Shown here: positions 17,696 through 27,331 of the stretch, in pieces | Numbering within the stretch: the stretch's first letter is position 1 | How the letters are laid out: the number at the start of each line of letters is the position of its first letter | DNA from: Nevskia ramosa DSM 11499 | GTDB lineage: Bacteria > Pseudomonadota > Gammaproteobacteria > Nevskiales > Nevskiaceae | Direction of reading: 5' to 3' | Assembly: GCF_000420645.1 (NCBI RefSeq) | Contig: NZ_ATVI01000006.1 | Location: 868,001-932,000 of the forward strand | Length of the DNA stretch: 64,000 bases | Position numbers and translations under genes: made by a program | The notes under the pieces: generated by a model | Databases searched by the model: none | What the model saw: only the letters and a program-made list of their open reading frames with translations | What the model was told of the DNA's origin: nothing

Positions 17696-19234
17696 ATGGC
17701 AAAGCATCGTCAGACGATCAACAGTCGGGTCGAAGGATCCGTGCTGGCACCGTGGAAGGAGTTAAGCGGTTGGTTGCTGCTGCTCGCGGCGATCGGGGGC
17801 ATGATATTGCTGCTTCCAGCATTCACTCTCAATGCTGTGGGGCCGCATTTCTTGGTCGCCGTTGGCGTTATTGGTCTTTGGCGTTATGCCTTGCGAGGCG
17901 TTCATTTCGTTCGCGCAATGTGGTTTTTATACGTCGCTTATCCGCGCTTGCGGGAGCGGGCTGAGAAGGCTGGTGCAGCTTCTGATCCGTCTCATGCCTA
18001 TTTCATGGTGACTAGCTTCCGCATTGATGCCGAGACGACAGCCCGGGTCTACAAGGCGATCATCGAGCAAGCAATAGATTGCGGCTACGAGAGCACTATT
18101 GTTGCTTCGATTGTGGAATATGGCGACGAGTTGCTCTTGAAGGCACTATGGGAAAACTATCAGCCGCCTGAACGAGTGAGACTGAAGATCGTTCGAATTG
18201 CGGGTACTGGAAAACGTGACGGACTGGCATTCGGCTTTCGTGCCATTGCTAGAGACTGTCCGAATCAAACCGCGCTAGTGGCCGTGATCGACGGTGATTC
18301 GGTGCTGATGCCGAATGTCATGCGTAAATGCGCCCAAGTATTCCATCAGCTACCAGACGTCGGGGCGTTGACGACCAACGAATTCTGTACGGTGCTTGGC
18401 TCGCCCTTGATGGACGAATGGCACAAGTTGCGGTTTGCCGAACGGCATTTGAACATGTGCTCAATGGCACTAAGCCGCAGGGTATTGACGCTTACCGGCC
18501 GCATGTCGGTGTTTCGCGCTCAGATCGTTACGCAGCCTTCATTTATCGCCGACGTCGAGAACGATTCGATTCTGCATTGGCGACTGGGCCGTGTGAAGTT
18601 TCTGACGGGTGATGACAAGTCATCTTGGTTTAGTGTTGTTCGTCATGGCTGGAGGACGTTCTATCTTCCTGACGCCGCCATCCAAACTATCGAGCATCCA
18701 CCCGATCCAAGTCTGCTACGTAGCAGCAGGACACTCATGTTCCGCTGGTATGGAAATTCCCTCCGACAGAACGGTCGTGCGCGCGAACTGGGCCCGTGGC
18801 GTTTAGGGTGGTTCACCTATTACGTTTTGCAGGATCAGCGCGTACAGATGTGGACCGGTTTGCTCGGTTTGTCGGCGGCTATCCTCGCCAGCATCCAATT
18901 CAACTTCAACTATCTGATCCTATTTTTCGTCTGGATCGGAATCACCCGCTGTCTGATGTGCGTGATGCTGATGGCTGCTGGGCATCGAGTTGGTCCTTGG
19001 TATCCGCCTTTGATGTATTACAACCAGATCATGGGATCTTTGATTAAGATTGTCGTCTTCTTCTTCCCAGATCGGCAGTCATGGACTCGTCAGAAAACCA
19101 CGTTGACCAAGCATCTGGATCCCTTTCATTCACGCTTTAACAGCCTGTCTTCCAAAATCATGCTGTTCTCGGCGTGTAGTGTTTTCGCTGCTGTGGTTCT
19201 GACTATCGTTACCTTCAAATCCACTTTCGGTTGA
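17696..19234 (+). CDS. alg8: Alginate polymerase Alg8 (GT2)
   Basis: A 512-residue inner-membrane family-2 glycosyltransferase that polymerises GDP-mannuronate. Two N-terminal helices (about 23-65) precede the cytoplasmic GT domain, and several helices follow at about 380-445 and 485-510. Asp199-Gly-Asp201 in 'VIDGDSVLMP' is the metal/nucleotide motif, and 'RSSRTLMFRWYGN' occupies the place of the QxxRW product-binding motif. It is slightly longer than the roughly 494-residue Pseudomonas protein. It should act with Alg44 encoded next. Confidence 0.95.
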   Translation: MAKHRQTINSRVEGSVLAPWKELSGWLLLLAAIGGMILLLPAFTLNAVGPHFLVAVGVIGLWRYALRGVHFVRAMWFLYVAYPRLRERAEKAGAASDPSHAYFMVTSFRIDAETTARVYKAIIEQAIDCGYESTIVASIVEYGDELLLKALWENYQPPERVRLKIVRIAGTGKRDGLAFGFRAIARDCPNQTALVAVIDGDSVLMPNVMRKCAQVFHQLPDVGALTTNEFCTVLGSPLMDEWHKLRFAERHLNMCSMALSRRVLTLTGRMSVFRAQIVTQPSFIADVENDSILHWRLGRVKFLTGDDKSSWFSVVRHGWRTFYLPDAAIQTIEHPPDPSLLRSSRTLMFRWYGNSLRQNGRARELGPWRLGWFTYYVLQDQRVQMWTGLLGLSAAILASIQFNFNYLILFFVWIGITRCLMCVMLMAAGHRVGPWYPPLMYYNQIMGSLIKIVVFFFPDRQSWTRQKTTLTKHLDPFHSRFNSLSSKIMLFSACSVFAAVVLTIVTFKSTFG

Positions 19235-19271
19235 TCGCTGTCTCTCCTCTCTCCGCTACGGAAACACTTGC

Positions 19272-20447
19272 ATGGCTCAATCCAGCCCCAACCGGATCGT
19301 TCACGAATCCGAAGCGCAACGCCAGTTCGTCAGAGTAAAACTGCCGGCGACGATACAATTTTCGGCAGAAGGAGTGAGAAAGCAGTTTCAATTGCACGAT
19401 ATCTCAGCCGGAGGATTTAGCTTCGATCCTGGACCAGAGAAGTTCAAATTGGGATCGAGCTTTTCCGGACATGTGCTTCTGAATGTCGACTCAGTTGGAT
19501 TCACGATCCCTGTAACTTTTGAAGTTCGCACGATTGACGAACAGACGAGTCGTCTAGGTTGCGTCTTTCAAGAGTTGGGCACCAAGGAAGTGGCAGCCCT
19601 TCGTCAGATATTGACGTCATTCATCGGTGGCGAGCTTGTGACCACGGGTGAAATGCTTTCGACGCTGTCGCGAGAAAACTTTGTTCGCGCGCGCGGCGCT
19701 GGCAGCGGTCTAAGTGGTGGCGGTAAGGCGCGCGCGCTGCTGGGAACCGTCATTGCTCTTTTGGTCGGCCTCGTTGCATTCAGCTACGCAACGTTCAAAT
19801 TGTACGATCTCGTGTTTGTGACTCACGCTACAGCCGCCAAGGTTGCAGCGACCACCTTCACTATCACCATGCCCCGAGACGGCACGTTCTTTCCGCTGGT
19901 TGCTCAGGATGGTTCGATCAAGAAGGGCCAGGCTGCCGGCCAGTTTGAAACCGCGTTGCTGCAGGTGGTCGAAGGCATTTCAGGATCGTTCAAACTGACT
20001 GCTCAACAACTGAGCGAACTGGTCGGCGAGCAGTTGAGAGGCTCGATTGCCAGTCCTTGCGATTGCATTGTTCAGAAATCGTTTGTTGTCGCTGGACAGT
20101 ACGTTCTCCGTAACCAGCCGCTTCTTGAGCTGGTGCCAGAGGGAACAAAGCCGTACATTCTTGCGCGCTTCCACTACGACCAGATGAAGAATCTGCCTAT
20201 CGGACGCGAAGTTGTGCTGAGAGTCAACGGATCGCCAGAAACGATGACCGGAAAGGTCACCAGTCTGCGGGTATTGCCAGCACCAACGATCGACAGCAAC
20301 GGTCTGAATGACCTCAACGGCCTCGACACCAGCGCAGCAATCACCGACATCATCGTGGTTATTACTCCTGATGTAGAACTCGAGACTGCCCGTATCGATC
20401 AGCCGGTAGAGATCTTTGTAGATCCGCTCCATAAGTACTTTCGGTGA
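19272..20447 (+). CDS. alg44: Alginate co-polymerase Alg44 (PilZ c-di-GMP receptor)
   Basis: A 391-residue protein that activates Alg8 when it binds cyclic di-GMP. The cytoplasmic PilZ domain carries Arg17 and Arg21 ('RQFVR') and Asp43-x-Ser45-xx-Gly, the full c-di-GMP-binding set. One membrane helix (about 154-178) leads to a periplasmic membrane-fusion-like domain with split lipoyl-like segments ('PRDGTFFPLVAQDGSIKKGQ', 'SPCDCIVQKSFVVAGQYVLR'). Because the PilZ motif is intact, polymer synthesis here should be controlled post-translationally by c-di-GMP. Confidence 0.95.
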   Translation: MAQSSPNRIVHESEAQRQFVRVKLPATIQFSAEGVRKQFQLHDISAGGFSFDPGPEKFKLGSSFSGHVLLNVDSVGFTIPVTFEVRTIDEQTSRLGCVFQELGTKEVAALRQILTSFIGGELVTTGEMLSTLSRENFVRARGAGSGLSGGGKARALLGTVIALLVGLVAFSYATFKLYDLVFVTHATAAKVAATTFTITMPRDGTFFPLVAQDGSIKKGQAAGQFETALLQVVEGISGSFKLTAQQLSELVGEQLRGSIASPCDCIVQKSFVVAGQYVLRNQPLLELVPEGTKPYILARFHYDQMKNLPIGREVVLRVNGSPETMTGKVTSLRVLPAPTIDSNGLNDLNGLDTSAAITDIIVVITPDVELETARIDQPVEIFVDPLHKYFR

Positions 20448-20451
20448 CTGA

Positions 20452-22215
20452 GTGAAACGGTTCGTCGTCAGTGTTGTGGCCGCATCAGCGACTGCCTTGT
20501 TGGTGGGTTGCTCCTCCGTAGGCTTCAATGCGGGTCTCCCTGTATTGACCAAGGGCGGAGATGGCCTGCTGATCAGCGAAACCGAAGGCCTGCCTGACCT
20601 TGAGCGCGGGCGGCAGGCGCGTATTTCCGGCAATCCAGAACAAGCCCTGAAGGATCTGAAGCCGCTTGCCGAGAGGGGCTATCCAGAAGCGATGATACTG
20701 CTCGCTTCGACTTACCTTGACGGAGGCTTGGTATCCGGACGTTTGGAGGCTGAGCGCTGGTATCGTCTCGCCCTCAAGACGCGCCCTGAGGTAGGACTGT
20801 CTCTAGCCAAGCTATTGATCGGTTACGGCAAGCGAGATTTGTTGCCAGAAATCGACGCGCTCATTTCTGTTGCTGATAGCCGTGGTGACGAAGAAATAGA
20901 TTCCGTTCGAATTCAGCGATATCTGCAATTCCCAGATCTCGACCAGAACAATGACGGCGATCGGATTGCGCAACGTGCTCTCAAGTCCAATCTCCCATCA
21001 TTGCATATCCAAGCGCTTAGTTGGTTTAGAAACAATATTGCCGTGGGCAGTAACGTCGCTCTACTTGAATCAAATTGTAGGAAGTTGGTGAAGGAAGATC
21101 CCAGCTGCTTCATAGATCTTGCCCATTTCTACCGCTATCGAAAAGAACGTGAAAGCCTCGATAAATTGATTGATGAGGCTTTGGTAGCCTTTGCTGCCGG
21201 GTCAGCGTCCGTTCGACCTGCAGATAGCGCGAGGCTCTATGCGCCTCCGGTTCAGTATGTAACGCTCTCTGGTGGTCTGGCTGCTGCGATGGTCGATCAG
21301 ATTAATGAGGAGCTCGACGACGAGAGTCAGCAGACTGCTAACGCAAATCCAGCAGACCTGGATTTTGAAGACGATGATTTTGAGGGAGACGTTCCGCCTG
21401 GAACCGGGGCGAACGACGTCGTAGTCGACGATAAAGCAGCCCAGCAGCAGGGTAAGGCGCCAGCAGATGTGGCAGCCGAAACACAAGCTCTGCAGGTCGT
21501 CGATCTGGCAGACAAGATTCTTCGCTGGATGCTTAAGCAAGGGCCTGATTTTGTAACGGAAGCGGCTATCACGGCGACGCGATATCCATTCCTTCTGCCG
21601 GAGCTTGACCTTGAGGCGGCGCTGAAGCCAGCTGCGAACGCTGGTGTACCTGCAGCAGTATCGGCGCTGGCGGATCTTCTTTTCAGCAGTACACGAATAG
21701 AGCAGCGTAGGCCACTTGAGGCTATCGAGTTATATCGGAAATGCCTCGGTTATACGGCAACCGAACTAAGGGCTAGTTCGAAGCTAGGGCGTATTTACGC
21801 ACTTGGGATGCTAGGCAATCCTGATCCGCAGATTGCCATGAAGTACTACCTCAAGTCAGCCCGAGCTGGATCGACACAAGCTTATGCCAGTCTGGCGAGG
21901 ATGTTTGTTGGTATGCCAGGAATCCATATCAATCGCGTCAATGCTTACGTATTTGCGAAGAGATCCGCTGACGGTGGAAAGCCGCTGGTTCAGAGAATCA
22001 GAAAATTAAAACAATTCAAAACGATACAACTCAATCTACCGCCCGCTGATATGTTCGACATCGTGCAAATTAAGTTGATCGATCAAATCACGACTGACAT
22101 GACAACTGCTGAAATCGCTCAAGCGGAAAACCTTTACAAGCTCGAAAGAGCCATTCAGCCAAAATTGAAACAACCGCTTCCTGCGGACATTTACTCGCGA
22201 GGACGTCCACAGTGA
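20452..22215 (+). CDS. algK: AlgK-like TPR/Sel1 outer-membrane lipoprotein with an acidic insert
   Basis: A 587-residue lipoprotein (lipobox LLVGC, Cys20) with Sel1/TPR helical repeats at about 55-280 and 350-510. AlgK scaffolds the periplasmic part of the alginate secretion complex and assists the AlgE porin. Pseudomonas AlgK is about 475 residues. Most of the extra length is an acidic, probably disordered stretch at about 286-345, between repeat blocks, with a run of Asp/Glu near 301-312. The start is GTG 20452, four bases after the alg44 stop. The stop overlaps the algE GTG. Identity follows from position plus architecture. Confidence 0.88.
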   Translation: MKRFVVSVVAASATALLVGCSSVGFNAGLPVLTKGGDGLLISETEGLPDLERGRQARISGNPEQALKDLKPLAERGYPEAMILLASTYLDGGLVSGRLEAERWYRLALKTRPEVGLSLAKLLIGYGKRDLLPEIDALISVADSRGDEEIDSVRIQRYLQFPDLDQNNDGDRIAQRALKSNLPSLHIQALSWFRNNIAVGSNVALLESNCRKLVKEDPSCFIDLAHFYRYRKERESLDKLIDEALVAFAAGSASVRPADSARLYAPPVQYVTLSGGLAAAMVDQINEELDDESQQTANANPADLDFEDDDFEGDVPPGTGANDVVVDDKAAQQQGKAPADVAAETQALQVVDLADKILRWMLKQGPDFVTEAAITATRYPFLLPELDLEAALKPAANAGVPAAVSALADLLFSSTRIEQRRPLEAIELYRKCLGYTATELRASSKLGRIYALGMLGNPDPQIAMKYYLKSARAGSTQAYASLARMFVGMPGIHINRVNAYVFAKRSADGGKPLVQRIRKLKQFKTIQLNLPPADMFDIVQIKLIDQITTDMTTAEIAQAENLYKLERAIQPKLKQPLPADIYSRGRPQ

Positions 22216-23615
22216 AAAAAAAACCTCTTTGGGCGGCATTGATTGTTAACGGCGCGCTCATCGCCAGTGGGAACGCAGAAGCAATAGAGATTAGTACCGC
22301 GCTGCGGACCGCTATCGGCGGGCAGGCGGACGGCGCGCGAGATCTCGGACAGGGAAATCTCTCGAGTAATGAAGTGCTTTATCTCAATATTTCTCCGCGT
22401 GTCTCTGTGGAGTTGAACAAGGAATGGACGTTCTATTTCCGTGGGCGAGCTTTCCTGCCGACGGGAGACGTGCTTGATAGCGATGAAACGCAGACTACTC
22501 TCCAGCGAGAGACAAAGAGCTTTGTGAAGCTGGATGAAGCTTGGCTAAGATATGGCGGCTTCACAAGTTATCCGGGCGAGTCCGTGCGTCTCGGCCATCA
22601 GATCATCAGAGAGAATGACCGGTCTTGGCTCGGCCGGGATCTTGATGCTGTTTACTGGGTGTTTAACACCACACAGCTGACATCTAGTGCAGGTGTTTCC
22701 CATCAATTCTCGGCTTATCGTTCCGATGGAATTGAACTGCAGTCTGAATTAAGGGATCGCATTTATGGTCATGCAAACATAGCTACCGATTGGAGGCCGG
22801 AACATCAAATCGGTTTTCGCGCTATGCACGCACGAGACATTAATGGATTTCCCTCTACCCGAGAAGCAGTTGGGTCTGATCCAAAGCTTGAAGAAGTCAA
22901 TCTTACGTGGCTTGGTCTGTATTTAAGCAATGGATATTTGAATCCTAAAAGTCCGACGCCACTGCAGTACTGGGGTGATGTTACTTATCTCGTTGGAAAC
23001 ACTATTAACGCTGGTCTGAGTCCGAATAAGTTTGTTTCAGGCTTCAGCAAGCAGGAAATAGCTGCTGTAGCAAGTACCGCGGCTATTCGTTGGCGCCCGT
23101 TTATTGCACCTGTAGCTTTCGGGGCAGAGTATGCCTACAGCGGAGGTGGCGGGAAAAGTCAATACAGGCAGAGTGGCCTACAAGGAAACGCAGTTCAGTT
23201 CACGGGTATTACTACTAGCGTTTATCGATACAACGAAGCCTTGCGTGCCCAGCTAGGCAATCTCCGAGTTGCGAGTGTGTATGCATCATTCACAATGCCT
23301 TCGGATGAATTTGCTGTTGTAGCCCAGAAATTTGATAAGGACGATAAGCGGGCTCCGATTGTTACCAACAATATCTCGGCGCCAACTAACAACACTTCTG
23401 GAGACGTAGGCTACGGTGTTGATTTCATCGCAAGTCATTTTTTGACAAAGGGCACTCTGCTGACAAGCCAAGAAGATGACGGAGGCGACGTCACAGAAGA
23501 TCCGCGATCGGCGATTCGGCTCAGGGCATCTTTGTTCAACCCAGGCCGAGCGTACGCGCCAGGATCTGACGTCAACTATCGCGTGATCATTGAGGCCACG
23601 CTATGGTGGTTCTGA
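22212..23615 (+). CDS. algE: Alginate export porin AlgE
   Basis: A 467-residue outer-membrane beta-barrel with signal peptide (cleavage near 'GNAEA') through which alginate leaves the cell. The block 'VRLGHQIIRENDRSWLGRDLDAVYW' is typical of AlgE, and the chain ends 'VIIEATLWWF' with the aromatic C-terminus needed for outer-membrane assembly. It starts at GTG 22212, overlapping the algK stop. Its own end overlaps algG by 13 bases. It is a little shorter than the roughly 490-residue Pseudomonas protein. Confidence 0.94.
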   Translation: MKKKPLWAALIVNGALIASGNAEAIEISTALRTAIGGQADGARDLGQGNLSSNEVLYLNISPRVSVELNKEWTFYFRGRAFLPTGDVLDSDETQTTLQRETKSFVKLDEAWLRYGGFTSYPGESVRLGHQIIRENDRSWLGRDLDAVYWVFNTTQLTSSAGVSHQFSAYRSDGIELQSELRDRIYGHANIATDWRPEHQIGFRAMHARDINGFPSTREAVGSDPKLEEVNLTWLGLYLSNGYLNPKSPTPLQYWGDVTYLVGNTINAGLSPNKFVSGFSKQEIAAVASTAAIRWRPFIAPVAFGAEYAYSGGGGKSQYRQSGLQGNAVQFTGITTSVYRYNEALRAQLGNLRVASVYASFTMPSDEFAVVAQKFDKDDKRAPIVTNNISAPTNNTSGDVGYGVDFIASHFLTKGTLLTSQEDDGGDVTEDPRSAIRLRASLFNPGRAYAPGSDVNYRVIIEATLWWF

Positions 23616-25243
23616 TTGCGTTGAAACGTTTTCCGCCAATATTTCTCATCTTTTGCTCGTTGATGGGATCTTGCGTCTACGCGCAGACTGCTGTTCTCGA
23701 AGACGAAGCGCCTGATGCAGATCTTCAGCTGAATGATGAGTCCTACGGCGAGGACGGTGCTGACGACAGCACAAACACCAGCAAGACAAGCAAGTTGACG
23801 GAAACTGAGATTCGCGCGGCGTATACGTTAAAGGAATCAGATCCGAAGACATTGCTAGCCTTCGAAGCACCGAAGCTCCCGGATCTGAGTGTCTATAACT
23901 ATCCGGCAATTTTAAAGAAGACAAACCGCTCCAAGAAAGGAGTTGCATTTCTCGGCACTTTGGTAGGAGAACCGGGTTTTAAGGCGCTGACAAATAATTT
24001 TTCTGTTGGACTGGAAACATTTGCCAAGCTTCAGGGCGGCGCGCTTAAGGCAATTATCATTCGAGATGGTTTGGTGACACCCGGCGAAATTGCCCAATCG
24101 ATTCCTCGTGAGTTTTTTGAAGAGGTCTCCACGGGAACATACATATCACGACTGCCGATACTGGTTCGGCACGGCTCAACTTTTCTAATTGATAAAACTA
24201 CAAAAGAGCTTCGCTTAGGTACCGAGAAGGGTGCTTTGCTAGCCGTAGAAGGACAGTTAGTTCTATTGGATTCGGGGATCGTTGGCTGGAGCGAAGCGAA
24301 GCGTGCTCCCGCCGAGTTAAAGGATCCGAAGCAATATCGCCCTTTCATCGTCAGTTGGGGGGGGTCTCAACTATATGTAGCCAGAGCAAGGATTGCGCAT
24401 CTCGGATACGCAGTCCCTAAAGCTTACGGCTTGTCGTTGTCGAATTACAGCAAAACCTTAATGCAGTCCAGAGTCTGGCCGCGCCCAACTGGCTGGATTA
24501 TTGAGAGCACGATCGAAGATCTGTGGTACGGCCTTTATACATGGGAGGCCGATGACGTTGTCATGCACTCCAACATAATGCGGAACAACATTCTGTACGG
24601 ATTTGATCCTCACGATCGTTCGCGTAGATTGATTATTGCAAACAATGACGTGTATGGAACAAAGATCAAGCACGGAATTATCATTTCCCGCGAAGTAAGC
24701 AACAGCTGGATATTCGGAAATAGAACTCACGATAATCACAAGGCCGGAATTGTTCTGGATCGTCAGTGCAGCGGAAATGTTATCGCTAACAACATTGCAA
24801 CAAAGAACGGTTCTGATGGGATCGTTATCTCCGAAAGTTCGAAGAACTTGGTATGGGACAACGTGGTTTCCGGAAATATAAACCACGGAATTCGAATAAG
24901 AAATAGCACTGACGTACAGGTCAGAGACAATGTTGCTTTAGCTAATGGCTTGACCGGAATATACGGGGCAGCGGTAGATCTGTCTGGTACCGTTAGAGAC
25001 TTTGTGAAAGATCCATTTCAAAAGAAATTGGGATTAACTGTGATAGGTGGGCAGTATACGTCTAATGGAAGTGGTCCTTTTGGAATTGATCTTCCAACAA
25101 AAGTGATTTATTACAACGTTGACCTTCGAACGCCGCAGCGGGATTTGGGATTCAGATTGGGCGGCATGTTGCATACATTTCAAGTTGAATTTCTTGATAT
25201 TGTTTTAAACAAGAAAAAAGTTGTGATACTTGAATCAAAGTAA
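23603..25243 (+). CDS. algG: Poly(beta-D-mannuronate) C5-epimerase AlgG
   Basis: A 546-residue periplasmic enzyme that converts mannuronate to guluronate residues within the polymer. A signal peptide ends near 'SCVYA'. An Asp-rich segment at about 33-60 precedes the main fold. A right-handed beta-helix (CASH) domain occupies about 290-480, with repeated 'GIVL', 'NVIANN' and 'GIVI' rungs. The catalytic motif DPHD is at 335-338. The start lies inside the end of algE. Asn-rich stacking and length match the family. Confidence 0.95.
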   Translation: MVVLIALKRFPPIFLIFCSLMGSCVYAQTAVLEDEAPDADLQLNDESYGEDGADDSTNTSKTSKLTETEIRAAYTLKESDPKTLLAFEAPKLPDLSVYNYPAILKKTNRSKKGVAFLGTLVGEPGFKALTNNFSVGLETFAKLQGGALKAIIIRDGLVTPGEIAQSIPREFFEEVSTGTYISRLPILVRHGSTFLIDKTTKELRLGTEKGALLAVEGQLVLLDSGIVGWSEAKRAPAELKDPKQYRPFIVSWGGSQLYVARARIAHLGYAVPKAYGLSLSNYSKTLMQSRVWPRPTGWIIESTIEDLWYGLYTWEADDVVMHSNIMRNNILYGFDPHDRSRRLIIANNDVYGTKIKHGIIISREVSNSWIFGNRTHDNHKAGIVLDRQCSGNVIANNIATKNGSDGIVISESSKNLVWDNVVSGNINHGIRIRNSTDVQVRDNVALANGLTGIYGAAVDLSGTVRDFVKDPFQKKLGLTVIGGQYTSNGSGPFGIDLPTKVIYYNVDLRTPQRDLGFRLGGMLHTFQVEFLDIVLNKKKVVILESK

Positions 25244-25286
25244 CTTTAACCTTGCCAATCTAATTCGCGTGAAACAGGAGAATCTA

Positions 25287-25910
25287 ATGTTTAGTATCAG
25301 AAAATTGTTCCAGCTATTCGTTGCTGTCCTTGTATTTGTCGTTCCGACCCACGCGTATGCTCAGCTTTACGCTAAAGGCGCTCCTCCTGGTTCCGCATTC
25401 GTAAGAATTCTCAATGCGACGCCAGCACAAAGTCCAGCAGGGTTTATTGGTGAAGTTGCTCAAGCACCGTTGCCGGCGTTCACTGCAGGGCGGTTTTCTT
25501 TTCTGCCGCCCGGCGAGTATCCGGTGCAGCTAGGTTCTAGAAAAGAATCTTTCAAGCTTGAAGGTGATCGCTTCTACAGCATCGCTTATCTTCCTGACTC
25601 GATGAAGAGCTTTGTGCTCGAAGGCTTCAAGAGCCAGTTGAAAGCAATGGTAGTAATGATGAACTTATTTCCCGATAAAGTGTTGTCTCTGAAAACGGCG
25701 GATGGAAAAGTGACGGTTCTCGACGCCGTCGAGCCGTTCAAAGCGGGACAGCGAGAAATCAACCCGCTATCTGTTTCGCTTGGTCTTTTTGAAGGCGATA
25801 AGAAAATCATGGATGTTCCGTCAGTGACATTCGAACGTGGCAAGGCTTCCAGTTTGATTGTAGGAGGCACTTCCGCAGTTCCAGTTCTCACTTGGGACGA
25901 GCAGAAATAA
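25287..25910 (+). CDS. algF: Alginate O-acetylation protein AlgF
   Basis: A 207-residue periplasmic protein required with AlgI and AlgJ for O-acetylation of alginate. The signal peptide ends 'THAYAQ', and the mature start 'LYAKGAPPGSAFVRILNATPA' is diagnostic. I chose ATG 25287 because CAGGAG precedes it by six bases; the longer frame overlapping algG lacks an RBS. In Pseudomonas algF lies near the 3' end after algJ; here it directly follows algG, so the operon order has been rearranged. Confidence 0.92.
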   Translation: MFSIRKLFQLFVAVLVFVVPTHAYAQLYAKGAPPGSAFVRILNATPAQSPAGFIGEVAQAPLPAFTAGRFSFLPPGEYPVQLGSRKESFKLEGDRFYSIAYLPDSMKSFVLEGFKSQLKAMVVMMNLFPDKVLSLKTADGKVTVLDAVEPFKAGQREINPLSVSLGLFEGDKKIMDVPSVTFERGKASSLIVGGTSAVPVLTWDEQK

Positions 25911-25936
25911 CACCGTCTATTTAAATAGGTCTTCGT

Positions 25937-27331
25937 ATGAGCAACAAATTTCCAGCACTTATCCTATGCGTTTTCTTGGCAATTGCTCGGACCGCAATGG
26001 CAGACGTTTCGGATGAACCATCCGTGGGTGGCGTTCCGGAGTACGGTGCGGAAGTTTGTTGCTCAGTTTGTCCGCGAGTTGAAGATCGAGCCGCCTACGT
26101 AAGTGAGTATATGCGGGGCTATCGCGTCGTTGTAGAAGGGAAAGACGGTTGGCTCTTTCGGACAGATGCGGAGCTTCAATGGTTTGAGCCTAATGATCCG
26201 GATCTCTGGCCATCACTCAAGCGCTTGATTGATGCGTTGAAGGCCAAAGGATCAACAGTGCTGATGTTTCCTCAGCCTCCGCGAGGATTGGTTGAGTCGG
26301 CGATGATTCCGCCAGAAGCCCGTGCAAAATATGATCTTATAGAACTACAACGAAGATACAGTGAGCTCGTTAGCAAGTTAAGAGATGCCGGTGCTATCGT
26401 CGCTGACGGCAGTGTCTTTAGCAATAATCAGGGAACACAATACTTTTATAAGCGCGATGGTCATTGGAAGGCAGCCGGTTCGGAGCGGGCCGCGCAGATG
26501 ATTGCCAATCAGATTCATGGTGCTGGGTTCACATTTACGCCTAAAGAGTTCACTACGTTTCAAACGGGTCTGACTGGATCAAAGGGAACGATGACTCAGG
26601 TCGTGGATACTCTCTGTGGTGTTCGATATCCAGTAGAGTATGGGCCGGCTTATCAGACAAAAACTCCGGCAACGGACGATTTATTCGGTGATGCGTCTGC
26701 GCCTGAGGTTGCCTTAGTTGGAACAAGTTTCAGTGCAACCCCCGCTTACAATTTTCACGGCTTCTTGAGAAGTGCACTAAAGACCGACATTTACCAAGCT
26801 GCAAAATCGGGTGGCGGCTTTGACGGAGCTATGTCTGAGTATCTTGTCTCCGATCTTTATCAGCAGACCCCCCCCAAATTTATTGTTTGGGAATTCCCGT
26901 ATCAGCAATTGCAGAGAACCACGACAACGGTGATGCGTCGGCTAATTCCTTTGGTTAGTAATGGCTGTGCGGGCAAGAAAGCCCTTTTGAAAGGAACTGC
27001 CAAGCTTGAGCAGAAAACTGAGCCCGTTGAAGCTGTTGTTAACGGAAGTGGTGCATTTATTACCGTTCCGGCGAAGAATTTGTGGTTTGATTTTCAGTTT
27101 TCTGATCCGAATATTCGAGAGATACAGGCGGAAGTTTGGTATGCAGATGGAAGATTTCAGACTATTAATAGTCAATACAACGCATATACGAACATGAATG
27201 GTAGATTTGTTCTCGAGACAAATTATCTGCCAGATACCGAGAATCAGTCGATAGTTTCTATAAGAATTAAAAGTAATACTCCAACGCCACCGAACACAGA
27301 AGTAGCTACGACGGTTTGCTCTCATGAATAG
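25937..27331 (+). CDS. algX: Alginate O-acetyltransferase AlgX
   Basis: A 464-residue periplasmic enzyme that places acetyl groups on the polymer. A signal peptide ends at 'RTAMA'. The SGNH/AlgJ-like domain carries Asp174-Gly-His176-Trp and the serine block GTSFS at 262-266, a complete Asp/His/Ser triad. The last 125 residues or so ('FITVPAKNLWFDFQFSDPN') form the beta-rich carbohydrate-binding module typical of AlgX. It overlaps algL by eight bases. Confidence 0.93.
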   Translation: MSNKFPALILCVFLAIARTAMADVSDEPSVGGVPEYGAEVCCSVCPRVEDRAAYVSEYMRGYRVVVEGKDGWLFRTDAELQWFEPNDPDLWPSLKRLIDALKAKGSTVLMFPQPPRGLVESAMIPPEARAKYDLIELQRRYSELVSKLRDAGAIVADGSVFSNNQGTQYFYKRDGHWKAAGSERAAQMIANQIHGAGFTFTPKEFTTFQTGLTGSKGTMTQVVDTLCGVRYPVEYGPAYQTKTPATDDLFGDASAPEVALVGTSFSATPAYNFHGFLRSALKTDIYQAAKSGGGFDGAMSEYLVSDLYQQTPPKFIVWEFPYQQLQRTTTTVMRRLIPLVSNGCAGKKALLKGTAKLEQKTEPVEAVVNGSGAFITVPAKNLWFDFQFSDPNIREIQAEVWYADGRFQTINSQYNAYTNMNGRFVLETNYLPDTENQSIVSIRIKSNTPTPPNTEVATTVCSHE

